A stretch of 64,000 nucleotides of DNA from Methanococcus maripaludis (GCF_013760955.1 NZ_JACDUL010000003.1:1-64000); one strand, 5' to 3'. Positions 24,252 to 33,678 are shown, counted from the first letter of the stretch. Numbers and translations: made by a program. The notes: generated from the sequence alone by a model not told the origin.

Positions 24252-25355
24252 CTAAAACATCGTTTTATTTTCTCTTAAACAGGATTCTGCTTCTGCCAAT
24301 ATTTTTAAAATATCTTTTTCAGAATTATATTTTTTAAGAATAACTTCGGAAAGATTTCCATTTTGGATCCTGTTTTGGATGTGAATTAAATAAGATTTTT
24401 CTTCATCTGTTGCAACAGCAAATGCTTTTTTATAAAGCGATTCCAATTCTGCTTTTAACTTCTTTGTTCCAGATTTTATTGCCATATCTGTTAATTCAAT
24501 AATTGTTTCGTCGTCTTCTGCTACTTTTAAATCATTAACTCTTAAAAGACAGTTTATAAATGCTGAAACAGCCATATCTGCATGAACCGATTCCTGTTCA
24601 TCCATTATTTTTATTTCAACACATTTTCTTTCACGTCGTATAATTAAAGCCCTTGAATTTACCCATTCTTCGCATAAAACTTCTGCATCTTTTTTTCTAA
24701 GTTCTACGTACATTTTTTCAAGGAGTTTTTCATAATCAGACGATTTGTTAAGTTTTTCAGGTATTAAATTTCCGCAGATTTCGGGAATTTCTTTCTGATT
24801 TTTTTTGTAATATAATAGACGGTTATCCATATACCCAGTTACCTGCCCTTCAATTATTGGAGAAGATGCAGTTATTGCTACAAGGTACGGGAGGAGTGTT
24901 CTAAGTTTGTTGTGCTTTCTAACGAGATCTTCTTCACTTGAATATTCAATATTTACCTGCAAAGCCTGAATATTCATCCAACCGTGCTGTCTTAAGTTAA
25001 ATACTCTGTCATATGTATCGAAAACTTCTCTTTCATCGTGGTTCCAAAATGAAGTTTCCGATAAATTTAAAGTGGGGTGCATTCCAAGACCCAATAATTT
25101 GTACTGATTATTGGTCTTTTCGTAAAAACTTTTTAAACCAGTCACAATCTGAGTTTCGAGATTTGAAATACTTTCTGAAGGGTGATTTGGTTTAAATTCA
25201 ATTACGTGTTTTTGTAATTCTTTTGAAATACCAACTGTCTCGAAAGAAAATTCATTTTGTATTTTTCCAGAAATTTCTTCGATTATTAAGTCTGAAATTG
25301 GCATTGCTTTTAGATCCGAATTGTTGATGGAATATTCGTGTTCAGTTCCTATCAT
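24252..25355 (-). CDS. GCS2-family glutamate-cysteine ligase-like enzyme
   Basis: A 367-residue member of the GCS2 (YbdK-type) carboxylate-amine ligase family. The N-terminus IGTEHEYSI holds the paired acidic metal ligands; LGLGMHPTLNLSETSFWNHDE, then HGWMNIQALQVNIEY and SPIIEGQVTGYMDNRLLYY are family landmarks. It would couple a gamma-carboxyl group to an amine using ATP. Methanogens are not known for glutathione, so the product is unclear. It overlaps the ATP-grasp gene by 14 bases, making a tight operon with the RimK-like pair. A peptide cofactor or protein modification is the likely product type. Confidence 0.85.
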   Translation of the reverse strand: MIGTEHEYSINNSDLKAMPISDLIIEEISGKIQNEFSFETVGISKELQKHVIEFKPNHPSESISNLETQIVTGLKSFYEKTNNQYKLLGLGMHPTLNLSETSFWNHDEREVFDTYDRVFNLRQHGWMNIQALQVNIEYSSEEDLVRKHNKLRTLLPYLVAITASSPIIEGQVTGYMDNRLLYYKKNQKEIPEICGNLIPEKLNKSSDYEKLLEKMYVELRKKDAEVLCEEWVNSRALIIRRERKCVEIKIMDEQESVHADMAVSAFINCLLRVNDLKVAEDDETIIELTDMAIKSGTKKLKAELESLYKKAFAVATDEEKSYLIHIQNRIQNGNLSEVILKKYNSEKDILKILAEAESCLRENKTMF

Positions 25356-26292
25356 TTGCTACACCATCTAGGTCAATTGCTTCTGAAAAATTTGCCCTTG
25401 CACTTGGAAATTTCCGTCTTGAATCATCCATAATATACGATACAATTTTAGAATACGCTTCAGGGTAAAATTCGTCCTCCGTTGTTTCAAGTGACGGATT
25501 ATCATTTACCTCAATTACATAAACTTTTCCTGAATTTTCTTTTAAATCAACACCATAAAGACCCGTTCCAACAGCATTTGCAGCTTTTAACGCTGTGTTT
25601 ATAACTTTTTTTGGAACTTCATCATACATCACGCTTTCAACCATGCAGTATACCCTGTGCCCATCCACGCAGTCCTGTATCTTGAAAGTTTCTTTTGGAA
25701 TTAAGTATTTGCAAGCATAAATTACTTCACCGTTTAAAATTCCAACTCTCCAGTCAAATCTACTTTCTATAAATTCCTGTGCAACTAAAATATCCGAAAG
25801 TCTCAAAAATCTGGAAGCTACTTTTGAAAATTCTTCCAAAGACGTTACTTTTTCAACTCGCATTGAAAAGGAGGTTGATGGCTCTTTTACGATTAAAGGA
25901 AGCCCAATTTCTTCAGTAATGCTTTTTAAGTTTTCAATGTTGTTTTCAGATTTCTTTAAAAATTTGGTTTTTGGAATCGGTACGTCATTTTTCATCATGT
26001 GCAAATACATGTTTATCTTATCAGCACAGATTTGAATTGACTTTGAATCGTCAATTACCCTTACACCATTTAATTCTGCAATTCTTGATGCTACGTAGCT
26101 TATATTCATTGGATCGGTTTTAGAACGAATAAAAAGACCGTCTAATGTTTTTATTTTATGTATCTCATTTGGGAACAGAAAATAAAACTCGTGGCCCATT
26201 GATTCTGCAATATCCCGGAATCTGATTAAAGATTGGAGTTGATTTGAACTACTAAGGGTTTGTCTATCAACAAATACTCCAAATTTTCCCAT
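25342..26292 (-). CDS. RimK-type ATP-grasp ligase
   Basis: A 316-residue ATP-grasp enzyme. The adenine-binding hinge lies near LVAQEFIESRFDWRVGIL, and the metal site near the end is YVIEVNDNPSLETTEDE. The N-terminal third follows the RimK/MptN layout (KMGKFGVFVDR-like start, then SKSIQICADKINMYLHMMKN). Such enzymes add amino acids (often Glu) to a carboxylate. It is directly preceded by a RLAN-like gene (stop and start adjacent) and overlaps a GCS2 ligase gene, so the three should act together on a shared substrate. The identity of that substrate is not visible. Confidence 0.9.
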   Translation of the reverse strand: MGKFGVFVDRQTLSSSNQLQSLIRFRDIAESMGHEFYFLFPNEIHKIKTLDGLFIRSKTDPMNISYVASRIAELNGVRVIDDSKSIQICADKINMYLHMMKNDVPIPKTKFLKKSENNIENLKSITEEIGLPLIVKEPSTSFSMRVEKVTSLEEFSKVASRFLRLSDILVAQEFIESRFDWRVGILNGEVIYACKYLIPKETFKIQDCVDGHRVYCMVESVMYDEVPKKVINTALKAANAVGTGLYGVDLKENSGKVYVIEVNDNPSLETTEDEFYPEAYSKIVSYIMDDSRRKFPSARANFSEAIDLDGVANDRN

Positions 26293-26898
26293 TTAATCCA
26301 CCAACAAAGTCTTTTCGATCATTATTTTTTCTTCTTTTGAAAGTTTTGATACGTTTACAGGTGATAAGGACGAAAGAAATATTTTATCGTCGATAAATAC
26401 AAATAAAGCATTAATTAGCGGAATTTTAAATGTTTGATAGATTTTATTCGCCAGCTGTTTTATATGTTCATTTTCTGTGCATGCCTGTCCAAATAATATT
26501 GAAAAATTCCCCATTTCAAAATTTTCAGGAACTTTTTGATAACATAGCGGATATTTTCCGCAGTTTGTTACGTGTTTTGATATTCGCTTAGATTCTTCCC
26601 GATTTTTAACGATATAATATGTTGAAGGATCTGAAAAATAATTTACTGAGTAAACAATCGCAGGATTTGGAACATCTCCCGAAGAAATTTCCCATTCCAT
26701 AATAGGTATTCCTGAAAGCTCTGCCCTTTTAAGTGTTACTGGAACAATATATGCATCCAATACATCATTACTACTTGGAAAAACCTTATTTTTTCCAGAT
26801 ATCTCTTTTAATATCAGTTCGTAGTAACTTTCAGTTTTGTAAAAATAATCTTTGCTTATTAAACAGTCTATTCCGTCTTTTATTGTAGTATGAGACAT
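26293..26898 (-). CDS. RimK-like N-terminal (RLAN-type) protein
   Basis: A 201-residue protein that resembles the RimK-like ATP-grasp N-terminal domain (RLAN), here as a separate polypeptide. It contains DVLDAYIVPVTLKRAELSGIPI and FSDPSTYYIVKNREESKRISKHVT, split across turns, and NFSILFGQACTENEHIKQLA with a conserved Cys. Its stop codon touches the ATP-grasp start. The start is uncertain: ATG 26898 is used, with a TTG at 26907; GGTGA lies about 30 bases upstream, further than normal. In other organisms RLAN is fused to ATP-grasp ligases, which supports a complex. Confidence 0.7.
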   Translation of the reverse strand: MSHTTIKDGIDCLISKDYFYKTESYYELILKEISGKNKVFPSSNDVLDAYIVPVTLKRAELSGIPIMEWEISSGDVPNPAIVYSVNYFSDPSTYYIVKNREESKRISKHVTNCGKYPLCYQKVPENFEMGNFSILFGQACTENEHIKQLANKIYQTFKIPLINALFVFIDDKIFLSSLSPVNVSKLSKEEKIMIEKTLLVD

Positions 26899-27164
26899 TT
26901 TATTCAAAAAAAACCCTTTTTTTGGAATAAACTCACCTTCATTGCTGTTTTAAAGGCCCGACACTCCCCCACAATATAATCGAAGTATCATGATTCCTAC
27001 AACATCACGATATATAAATTTATGTAATCAAAAAAATCGATTTAAAACAGTTTTTTTTAGAATTAACGGTTTAAACACGGTAAAATCATGTAAACATATA
27101 TTAACCCTTTTGAAAATAAAATATATTGAGGCCAAAAAAGCCTTACATAAATTGGGGGGATATT

Positions 27165-27413
27165 ATGGAAGGTGAACAACACATTGAAAAAAGGCCCAGT
27201 ATCGTCTCACAGACCCACTCACGAAAAGATGCGCTAGATTGGGTATCTATTGTTTTGGTAATAATCGGGGGACTTAACTGGGGATTAGTTGGGGCTTTTA
27301 ATATAGACCTTATTCAAGTGGTATTTGGAAGTTTCCCAACAGTTGCAAGAATTTTATATATTCTTGTCGGACTATCTGCAATATACATGATTTACTATGC
27401 TTCAAAAACTTAA
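27165..27413 (+). CDS. DUF378 family membrane protein
   Basis: An 82-residue protein with two hydrophobic helices. The family signature is DWVSIVLVIIGGLNWGLVGAF, here broken at residue 18, then FGSFPTVARILYILVGLSAIYMIY. The N-terminal ~25 residues are polar and probably cytoplasmic. GGGGGGAT before ATG 27165 fixes the start; an upstream in-frame ATG at 27126 is rejected. It is divergent to the amidoligase operon, and a TATA box (GATATATAAAT) lies at about 27009-27019. Function unknown. Confidence 0.85.
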   Translation: MEGEQHIEKRPSIVSQTHSRKDALDWVSIVLVIIGGLNWGLVGAFNIDLIQVVFGSFPTVARILYILVGLSAIYMIYYASKT

Positions 27414-27451
27414 AAAAAATATTAAAATAATTTATTTTTAATTTTTAAGAT

Positions 27452-27946
27452 TTAATCTTCTTTTGATCGGTACATAGTACTTAACCATTCTTTTACGTAT
27501 TTTTCAGTTTCTTCTTTGTGGTTTAATACATCTAAAAATATGGTTCCGCCAATAATTTCGTTGTCAACTAGTTCTTTTTTCATATTTTCAAGTGTATTTC
27601 CAATAGTTTTTCCAGCAGTGCAGAATACCGCAACTTTTTTTCCTGCAAATTTGTATTTTGAAAAAAATGTCTTTAATGGAGCTGCCATATTTCCAGCCCA
27701 TACTGGAGTTCCAATATATATAATGTCATAATCATCTAAATTTAGAGATATTTCTTTTATTTCAGGCATTTTTCTAAACAATAAAAACCTGCCAAGTTCT
27801 AAAAACATTGTAAATCCTTTTTTTGGAATTTCAGTTACAGTTTCAATTTTTAATAATTCTGCACCTGTGTTTTCTGAAATAAGTTTAGCTACATATTCAG
27901 TATTTTCAAAAAGTGAGTAATATATCACAAGTTTTTTTCCATCCAT
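27452..27946 (-). CDS. Flavodoxin
   Basis: A 164-residue flavodoxin-like protein. The FMN phosphate loop is YYSLFENTEYVAK near the N-terminus, where the canonical T/S-x-T-x-N-T pattern is degenerate. The second loop is IYIGTPVWAGNMAAPLKTF, then AVFCTAGKTIGNT. It should carry electrons at low potential. RBS GAGGGGA precedes ATG. It lies just after the TatD-like gene on the same strand, possibly in one transcript. Confidence 0.88.
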   Translation of the reverse strand: MDGKKLVIYYSLFENTEYVAKLISENTGAELLKIETVTEIPKKGFTMFLELGRFLLFRKMPEIKEISLNLDDYDIIYIGTPVWAGNMAAPLKTFFSKYKFAGKKVAVFCTAGKTIGNTLENMKKELVDNEIIGGTIFLDVLNHKEETEKYVKEWLSTMYRSKED

Positions 27947-27964
27947 TTCAATCCCCTCGTTTAT

Positions 27965-28726
27965 TTAATTAATGTTAAATAATCCTGCTGCATTGTTATG
28001 TGAAACAGCTTTTATTACATTTTCTTCAAATCCTGCCATTTTTAGCTTTAAAACAGTTTTTGGAACCCCAAGTATATCGGACGGAGCTGAAGAACTGTCG
28101 CTATTTAGTAAAAATCTCTTTTCGCAATATTCCCCAAGTATTTCTACGGCGTCATTTGGAGTTAACTTTTGAGGCTGAACTGTTATTCCAAGTTTATAGT
28201 CGTTTTCCCATATAATTGGCACTGTTTCTTTTGTAACGTGCTCTATTACTATTTTTTTCTTAAAATCGATCGATAAATCCATTGTATCGAGGACTTCAAT
28301 AATATTTTTCGTTACAGCTTCTTTATTCGTTCTTGGAGTGTGGACTACGGCTGGAAGATTCATTTCTTTTGCAATAGATATCTGGTTTTCAAAAACTTCA
28401 ATTTCTTCCTTGCTACATTTTTCAAGCCCGATTTCTCCAACACCAACAACATTTTCTTTGTTTAGATATTCTCTTAAAATTTCATAATCTATTTTTGGCG
28501 GAATCGCTCTTGGATGAATTCCAATACATGCTTTCATATTCAAACCATTTTTTCGTGCTTTTGCTATTTCACTTTTCAAAATCTTGTCGAAATAGTCAAG
28601 AGCTGTGTCAAAAGATCTCATTTTTAAAGGATCGTGTGCATGGGTTATAACACAGTCGAAAACGGTTGCCATCAATTCAAAATCTTCGTAAGGTCTTGTA
28701 TCAGAATGTATGTGGGAATCAATCAT
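27965..28726 (-). CDS. TatD-related metal-dependent hydrolase
   Basis: A 253-residue amidohydrolase-fold protein. The N-terminal metal motif is MIDSHIHSD; further ligands lie in CIGIHPRAIP, GVGEIGLEK, PAVVHTPRTN and the late FLLNSDSSSAP with its Asp. This is the archaeal TatD-like group, annotated as putative deoxyribonucleases, though substrates are largely unproven. It is 18 bases upstream of the flavodoxin gene. Confidence 0.88.
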   Translation of the reverse strand: MIDSHIHSDTRPYEDFELMATVFDCVITHAHDPLKMRSFDTALDYFDKILKSEIAKARKNGLNMKACIGIHPRAIPPKIDYEILREYLNKENVVGVGEIGLEKCSKEEIEVFENQISIAKEMNLPAVVHTPRTNKEAVTKNIIEVLDTMDLSIDFKKKIVIEHVTKETVPIIWENDYKLGITVQPQKLTPNDAVEILGEYCEKRFLLNSDSSSAPSDILGVPKTVLKLKMAGFEENVIKAVSHNNAAGLFNIN

Positions 28727-28906
28727 TAAACCACCATATCGATATTTATTATTTTGAATTTGTTTTGAACTTAAAATGTAGCATATATTTCAAAGCACAG
28801 ATAGATTTATTCATAATTTTAATACATTTCTATTTTAACTTTGTTTTTACCCATTTATATACATTATAAAACATAAATAACAGTATTCATTTTGAGAGGC
28901 GGTAAA

Positions 28907-30208
28907 ATGGAACTTTATTTTAGAGGCGGTGCTTCTGAAGTTGGAAGAAGTTGTGTAGAGGTCAAAACCGAAAAAAGTACAGTTTTATTTGACTGCGGTG
29001 TAAAATTATCGTCTGAAGAATCAGAATATCCAATCCTAGATAATTTAAATGCAGATTGTGTCTTTGCATCACATGCACACCTCGATCACACGGGCGGAAT
29101 TCCAGTACTCATCAGAAAAGGAATGGTTCCTGCAATTTATGCTACAGAAGTTACAAAAGCAATATCTAAAGAGCTTTTAAGAGATTCTATAAAAATTGCA
29201 GGTGCAGAAGGACAGGATATTCCTTACGATAAAGCGGATGTGAATAAATCATTAAATCTCTTTAGAAAAGCTCGCTACAATCACCCCAAAAATTTCAAAG
29301 ATTTCGAGTTTGAATTTTTTAATGCAGGCCACATCCCTGGAAGTTCCACAATATCACTAAATTACAGTGGAAAACGAGTCGTTTACACGGGAGACACTAA
29401 AGTAAGCGATACGGATCTTGTAAAAGGTGCAGATCTGTCATATACAAAAGAACATATCGATTGCCTAATTGTTGAATCAACATACGGGGATAGCAATCAG
29501 GAAAATAGAGAAGAAGCTGAAAAAAATTTCATAAACAAAATAAAAGAAACACTTGATCGAGGAGGAATTCCCCTTGTTCCGGTATTTGCAGTTGATAGAA
29601 GTCAAGAAATCTTGATGATATTAAACAAGCACGATTTTGGAGTTCCAGTATACTTTGACGGCCTTGGAAGAAAAATTACAAGGATAATGTTGCAGTATCC
29701 TGCATTTTTAAACCATCCTGACGATTTAAAGGCAGCATTTTTGAACGTTACAGAAGTTGAATCAAAAGATAGGCCAAAAATAATAAAAGAAATCAGGCAG
29801 AACGGTGGAATAATTGTAAGTACTGCGGGAATGCTTGAAGGGGGCCCAATAATCCCATACATTACCGAATTTATGAAAGAACCTAAAAATTCGCTGATAT
29901 TTACCGGATATCAAGTTGAAGAAACCGCTGGAAGGCACTTGCTTGAAACTGGAAAACTTGAGATAGGGGAATTCGATGTGGAACCGAAATTCGAAATTGC
30001 ATCATATCAGTTTTCAGCACATGGCGAAATGGATGAATTAAGACATATTGTAAAAAAAGCAAATCCTGAAACCCTCGTAATCCAGCACGGTGAGGAAGAG
30101 GTTGTAAACGTATTCAAAGACTGGGCTGTTTCGGAAGGATTTAATGAAAATAAAGTATTCGCTCCAAAAGTTGGAAATAGAATAAACTTAACTGAAGTTT
30201 TAAAATAA
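28907..30208 (+). CDS. Beta-CASP metallo-nuclease, aCPSF2-type
   Basis: A 433-residue RNA-processing nuclease. The metallo-beta-lactamase core shows HAHLDHTGG, NAGHIPGSS and VVYTGDTKVSDT; beta-CASP motifs include VESTYGD and the late SYQFSAHGEMDEL. It has no N-terminal KH domains, unlike the essential termination factor aCPSF1, so it matches the shorter archaeal CPSF2 group (endo- and possibly 5' exonuclease). ATG 28907 follows GAGGCGGT; a TTG at 28892 is rejected. It is a single gene. Confidence 0.92.
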   Translation: MELYFRGGASEVGRSCVEVKTEKSTVLFDCGVKLSSEESEYPILDNLNADCVFASHAHLDHTGGIPVLIRKGMVPAIYATEVTKAISKELLRDSIKIAGAEGQDIPYDKADVNKSLNLFRKARYNHPKNFKDFEFEFFNAGHIPGSSTISLNYSGKRVVYTGDTKVSDTDLVKGADLSYTKEHIDCLIVESTYGDSNQENREEAEKNFINKIKETLDRGGIPLVPVFAVDRSQEILMILNKHDFGVPVYFDGLGRKITRIMLQYPAFLNHPDDLKAAFLNVTEVESKDRPKIIKEIRQNGGIIVSTAGMLEGGPIIPYITEFMKEPKNSLIFTGYQVEETAGRHLLETGKLEIGEFDVEPKFEIASYQFSAHGEMDELRHIVKKANPETLVIQHGEEEVVNVFKDWAVSEGFNENKVFAPKVGNRINLTEVLK

Positions 30209-30249
30209 ATTACAGCTTTTTTAAATTTTTTAAAACATAAAGAAAAAAG

Positions 30250-30948
30250 TTATTCTTCAACAATTTCAATTCCAAGAGTTAAAACGGTATCTTTTTTCAA
30301 ATAAAGTCTGTAATCAATTATTTTTGATGTCGTTTCCATTATTTTTTTTGAATATAAGGGATCAGTTACTGTGTTTAAAAATCCTCTGAGATCTCCTGGA
30401 GCCTTTATTCCATAAATATCGCTTGCACCGCTTGAAATTACAACCGGAGTGTCGTATTTTTTGGCAAGTTTTAAATTTCTTTGAAATGCCCATAAAATTT
30501 TTGATCTATCGTAATTTCTGCTTTTTAAAAGATTTCCAAAATTCAATTCAATTGCAACACGATTTGTACTGCCGAGTCTTGCAAGGATGTGGTCAAGTCC
30601 ATTATCCATCCTATTTAATTCAGGAGTAGATAAAATATCAACATCATTCATTTCAAGGACTCTCCTGTTTATTTTAATATCTCCACCTTCAACAAGTAAA
30701 ATATCAGCTTTATTTCTGTATTTTTTAACTGCTTTTTCCATTTCATTTTGATTTTTTGTTGAAATTTTTACTCCCGAAAATACTTTAAAATCGTGTTTTT
30801 CCCCATATTCAACTGCACTGTTGATTATTTCTTCGGAATATTCGTTATGATTTTGAACTGCAACGCTACCGTCCCATCCAAATCGTTTTAACGTCTTTAT
30901 CCCGTCTTCATCAAAAATATGATTTATATCAAAAATTCCTTCAAGCAT
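30250..30948 (-). CDS. rnp3: Ribonuclease P protein component 3 (Rpp30)
   Basis: A 232-residue protein with a TIM-like barrel. Recognisable strands: FDINHIFDEDGIKTLKRFGWDG, cut at residue 24; KVFSGVKISTKNQNEM; ADILLVEGGD; RVAIELNFGNLL; PVVISSGASDIYGIKAP. This is the archaeal Rpp30 family, which pairs with Pop5 and supports the RNase P RNA in cleaving tRNA 5' leaders. It follows the DUF211 gene on the same strand after 55 bases. Confidence 0.95.
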   Translation of the reverse strand: MLEGIFDINHIFDEDGIKTLKRFGWDGSVAVQNHNEYSEEIINSAVEYGEKHDFKVFSGVKISTKNQNEMEKAVKKYRNKADILLVEGGDIKINRRVLEMNDVDILSTPELNRMDNGLDHILARLGSTNRVAIELNFGNLLKSRNYDRSKILWAFQRNLKLAKKYDTPVVISSGASDIYGIKAPGDLRGFLNTVTDPLYSKKIMETTSKIIDYRLYLKKDTVLTLGIEIVEE

Positions 30949-31003
30949 TAAATCCCCTGAATTTAAATTGGATGTTAATAAAATAAAAAAATTAAAAAAG
31001 AAC

Positions 31004-31297
31004 TTAGTATCTATCTTGCGGAGTTTTTACTTCGTCGATGAGCTTTTTACCTGCTGCAACCTCATCAATACTGTGGATTACTCCATTCATAGATTCGATA
31101 ATTGCTTTTATTGCGTCATAGTCGAGATTGAATCCTTCGATTGTAATTTTAATATTTTCGGTAGATTTGTCTATTTCATAAACGGTTACATTTACACCGT
31201 CGATACCTTCTACAGAACATAATTTAACTGCTAAATCGGTTAATTTTGGTTCGTGTGTTTTTAAAACATCTAAAACCATTCTCCGTAACTTGGTCAA
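31004..31297 (-). CDS. DUF211 domain protein
   Basis: A 97-residue protein with the conserved DUF211 sequence: [15 protein letters not shown], then [22 protein letters not shown] and [14 protein letters not shown]. The fold is ferredoxin-like and forms oligomers; the function is unknown. The start is TTG, supported by GAGGAGG seven bases before it. It shares a divergent control region with cfbD. Confidence 0.9.
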   Translation of the reverse strand: MTKLRRMVLDVLKTHEPKLTDLAVKLCSVEGIDGVNVTVYEIDKSTENIKITIEGFNLDYDAIKAIIESMNGVIHSIDEVAAGKKLIDEVKTPQDRY

Positions 31298-31413
31298 AAG
31301 TATCCTCCTCTAAAGACAACTGCTATTTTTAAGATATTTCCATTGATTATTTCTTTTTAATTTAAAAGAGCTATTATTTATATTTATAGTTGTATCCCCA
31401 TATTCTATATATT

Positions 31414-31428
31414 ATTTGCATTGCAAAT
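31414..31428. promoter_or_regulatory. Palindrome between DUF211 and cfbD genes
   Basis: ATTTGCA and TGCAAAT flank one central base, giving a 15-base near-perfect palindrome in the 244-base divergent gap. A plus-strand TATA-like CTATATATTA (31405-31414) abuts it, and a minus-strand TATA-like AATATAAAT overlaps its other side. It could control both genes. Confidence 0.45.
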
Positions 31429-31541
31429 TTATATTACGAATTAATATCTTTTTATCAATAAATCATCGAATATTTCAAAATATTTTCAAAAAAATAAAAT
31501 AAAAAATTAACCCAATAAAAACCAGGATTTTAAGTGATATT

Positions 31542-32642
31542 ATGATTTTACACCCTCGACCTTCCCCAATTGCCGCGGCAATGTACCAATTAAGAGATAT
31601 TGGGGTTGATGCGATTATTCTCCATGGGCCAAGTGGATGCTGTTTTAGAACTGCCAGACTTCTCGAAATTGACGGAATAAGAGTTTTTACTAGTGCAATG
31701 GGTGAAAACGATTTTATTTTTGGTGCAATGGATAAATTAAGAGATGTAATAAACGAAGTTTTGGAATATCTAAAAAAGGAAACTCCAAAGGACGAAAAAT
31801 ACAGAATCGGAATTGTTGGAACCTGTGCAAGCATGATTATTGGAGAAGATCTCGAAAGTCTCATTGATGATTTTGACGACATAATAATTCCAGTAGACAT
31901 TCACAGCGGCCTTGTCGATAACACGGTTGGTGCGATAAGGGCGATGGATGGTGCTTTAAATGCTGGATTAATTGATTATTCTGAATATGAACGGCAGAAA
32001 AAAATGCTTGTTGCTGCAACCGACGTTGAAAAGAAACGAGGAATGGCAAAAAACAGGTATTTAAAACCGACATACGAAGACGACCTTGAAAACTTCATAA
32101 CTGTTTTAAAAGAAACTGATGAAAAAATAAAACAGGGAAATGAAGTAAAAATTGCCTGCGTTTTAAATGCAAAAAAAGAAACCGCATATTTATTTTCTGA
32201 CCCGCTTTTGGAAATAAACAGACACTTCAAATGCATCAATATTGCAAATCTCGATGAAAATATCGGTTTTGATAAAGTAAGAAATGATGCTAAAAATATT
32301 TTAAAGGAATTTAATGAAAACGGATTTAAAATTGATTATATTACTGGAGGACTTGATGAATATCCAATAACTGGTGAAAAGGCATTATCGTACTTAAAAG
32401 AAATTAATCCAGATATTGTTGTAGTTTCAGGAGTCCCTCATGCATTATTAATTGAAAATTTAAAAGAAATTAATCCAGATGTAATAACAGTTGGAATTAG
32501 TGATGGCCCAAGGCTATATCACCCGATAAAAGAAGTTTACAATTATGGAATAATCGAACTTGATGCTCATGCAAAGGTTCTTGGAAAGAAAAATATCGTG
32601 AAATCCAGATTTGGAGAAATTTTGAGTTTCATGACATTCTAA
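31542..32642 (+). CDS. cfbD: Ni-sirohydrochlorin a,c-diamide reductive cyclase, catalytic subunit
   Basis: A 366-residue nitrogenase-NifD-like protein. The N-terminus MILHPRPSPIAAAMYQLRD is typical of CfbD, with cluster-binding Cys in GPSGCCFRTAR and VGTCASMIIGED. With the CfbC reductase it reduces and cyclises the nickel tetrapyrrole to seco-F430, the penultimate step to coenzyme F430 of methyl-coenzyme M reductase. cfbC is not in the window. No strong ribosome site lies before the start (AAGTGATATT), suggesting a short leader. It is monocistronic. Confidence 0.95.
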   Translation: MILHPRPSPIAAAMYQLRDIGVDAIILHGPSGCCFRTARLLEIDGIRVFTSAMGENDFIFGAMDKLRDVINEVLEYLKKETPKDEKYRIGIVGTCASMIIGEDLESLIDDFDDIIIPVDIHSGLVDNTVGAIRAMDGALNAGLIDYSEYERQKKMLVAATDVEKKRGMAKNRYLKPTYEDDLENFITVLKETDEKIKQGNEVKIACVLNAKKETAYLFSDPLLEINRHFKCINIANLDENIGFDKVRNDAKNILKEFNENGFKIDYITGGLDEYPITGEKALSYLKEINPDIVVVSGVPHALLIENLKEINPDVITVGISDGPRLYHPIKEVYNYGIIELDAHAKVLGKKNIVKSRFGEILSFMTF

Positions 32643-32730
32643 AATTTTCTTTTTTAAATAGTCAAATATTAATAAAATCATGGAAATATTTTAATTGAAT
32701 TTATTGTTACCATTTTTACGAGGGAAAATA

Positions 32731-33678
32731 ATGCAGAAACCATGGGTTGAAAAATACAGGCCACAAACACTTTCTGAAGTTGTTGGACATCATGAAATCA
32801 TCAAAAGACTTACAAATTACGTTGAAAAAAAGTCAATGCCGCATTTATTATTTAGTGGATCCCCAGGGGTTGGAAAAACAACTGCAGCACTCGCTCTTGC
32901 AAAAGATTTATATGGGGAAACTTGGAGAGAAAATTTCCTCGAATTAAACAGTTCTGATGAAAGGGGAATCGATGTAATCAGAACCAAAGTAAAAGATTTT
33001 GCAAGAACGAAACCTATTGGAGATGCGCCATTTAAAGTAATATTTTTAGATGAGAGTGATGCTTTAACTTCAGATGCTCAAAACGCACTTAGAAGAACCA
33101 TGGAAAAATATTCTGATATCTGTAGATTTGTATTAAGCTGTAACTATCCAAGTAAAATTATTCCTCCGATTCAGTCAAGATGTGCGATATTTAGATTTTC
33201 ACCGTTAAAAACTGAAGATTTAGTTGAAAATCTAAAAGAAATTTCTGAAAAAGAGAATTTAACCCTTGAAAAGGGGGGAATTGATGCAATAATCTATGTT
33301 TCAGAAGGAGACATGAGAAAAGCAATCAATGTTTTACAGACCGCTGCAGCAGTTTCTGATACCGTAACTGAAGAAATAGTTTACAAAGTTGCTTCAAAGG
33401 CAAGACCTGATGAAATCAAAAAAATGACCCAGCTTGCATTGAATGGAAAGTTCGTTGAATCAAGAGAACAGCTCTACAACTTGATGATTGACTGGGGAAT
33501 GAGTGGAGAAGATATACTCATCCAGATATTTAGGGAAGTTCCAAATTTAGACATTTCTGAAAAAGAAAAAGTGCATTTAGTCGAAGCAATTGGAGAATGC
33601 GACTTTAGAATCGTTGAAGGTTCAAACGAAAGAATACAGTTAAGTGCACTCCTTGCAAAAATGGGAATTTTAGAATAA
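32731..33678 (+). CDS. rfcS: Replication factor C small subunit
   Basis: A 315-residue clamp loader ATPase. Motifs: WVEKYRPQTLSEVVGH, Walker A SGSPGVGKTTAAL, Walker B IFLDESDALTSDAQ, sensor 1 LSCNYPSK and the SRC arginine-finger box (QSRCAIFRF). It loads PCNA with the large subunit. GAGGGAAAATA precedes ATG 32731; an upstream ATG at 32695 extends into non-homologous sequence and is rejected. No intein is present. Confidence 0.96.
   Translation: MQKPWVEKYRPQTLSEVVGHHEIIKRLTNYVEKKSMPHLLFSGSPGVGKTTAALALAKDLYGETWRENFLELNSSDERGIDVIRTKVKDFARTKPIGDAPFKVIFLDESDALTSDAQNALRRTMEKYSDICRFVLSCNYPSKIIPPIQSRCAIFRFSPLKTEDLVENLKEISEKENLTLEKGGIDAIIYVSEGDMRKAINVLQTAAAVSDTVTEEIVYKVASKARPDEIKKMTQLALNGKFVESREQLYNLMIDWGMSGEDILIQIFREVPNLDISEKEKVHLVEAIGECDFRIVEGSNERIQLSALLAKMGILE

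Noticed and set aside
26899-26940. Earlier non-ATG start (ATT or TTG) for the RLAN-like protein
   Set aside because: A GGTGA site lies upstream in a position that would suit an ATT codon, but such starts are very rare; ATG 26898 was kept, with low certainty.
31542-32642. NifD-like nitrogenase subunit
   Set aside because: The N-terminus and cluster Cys match CfbD of F430 synthesis, and no nitrogenase partner genes are nearby.
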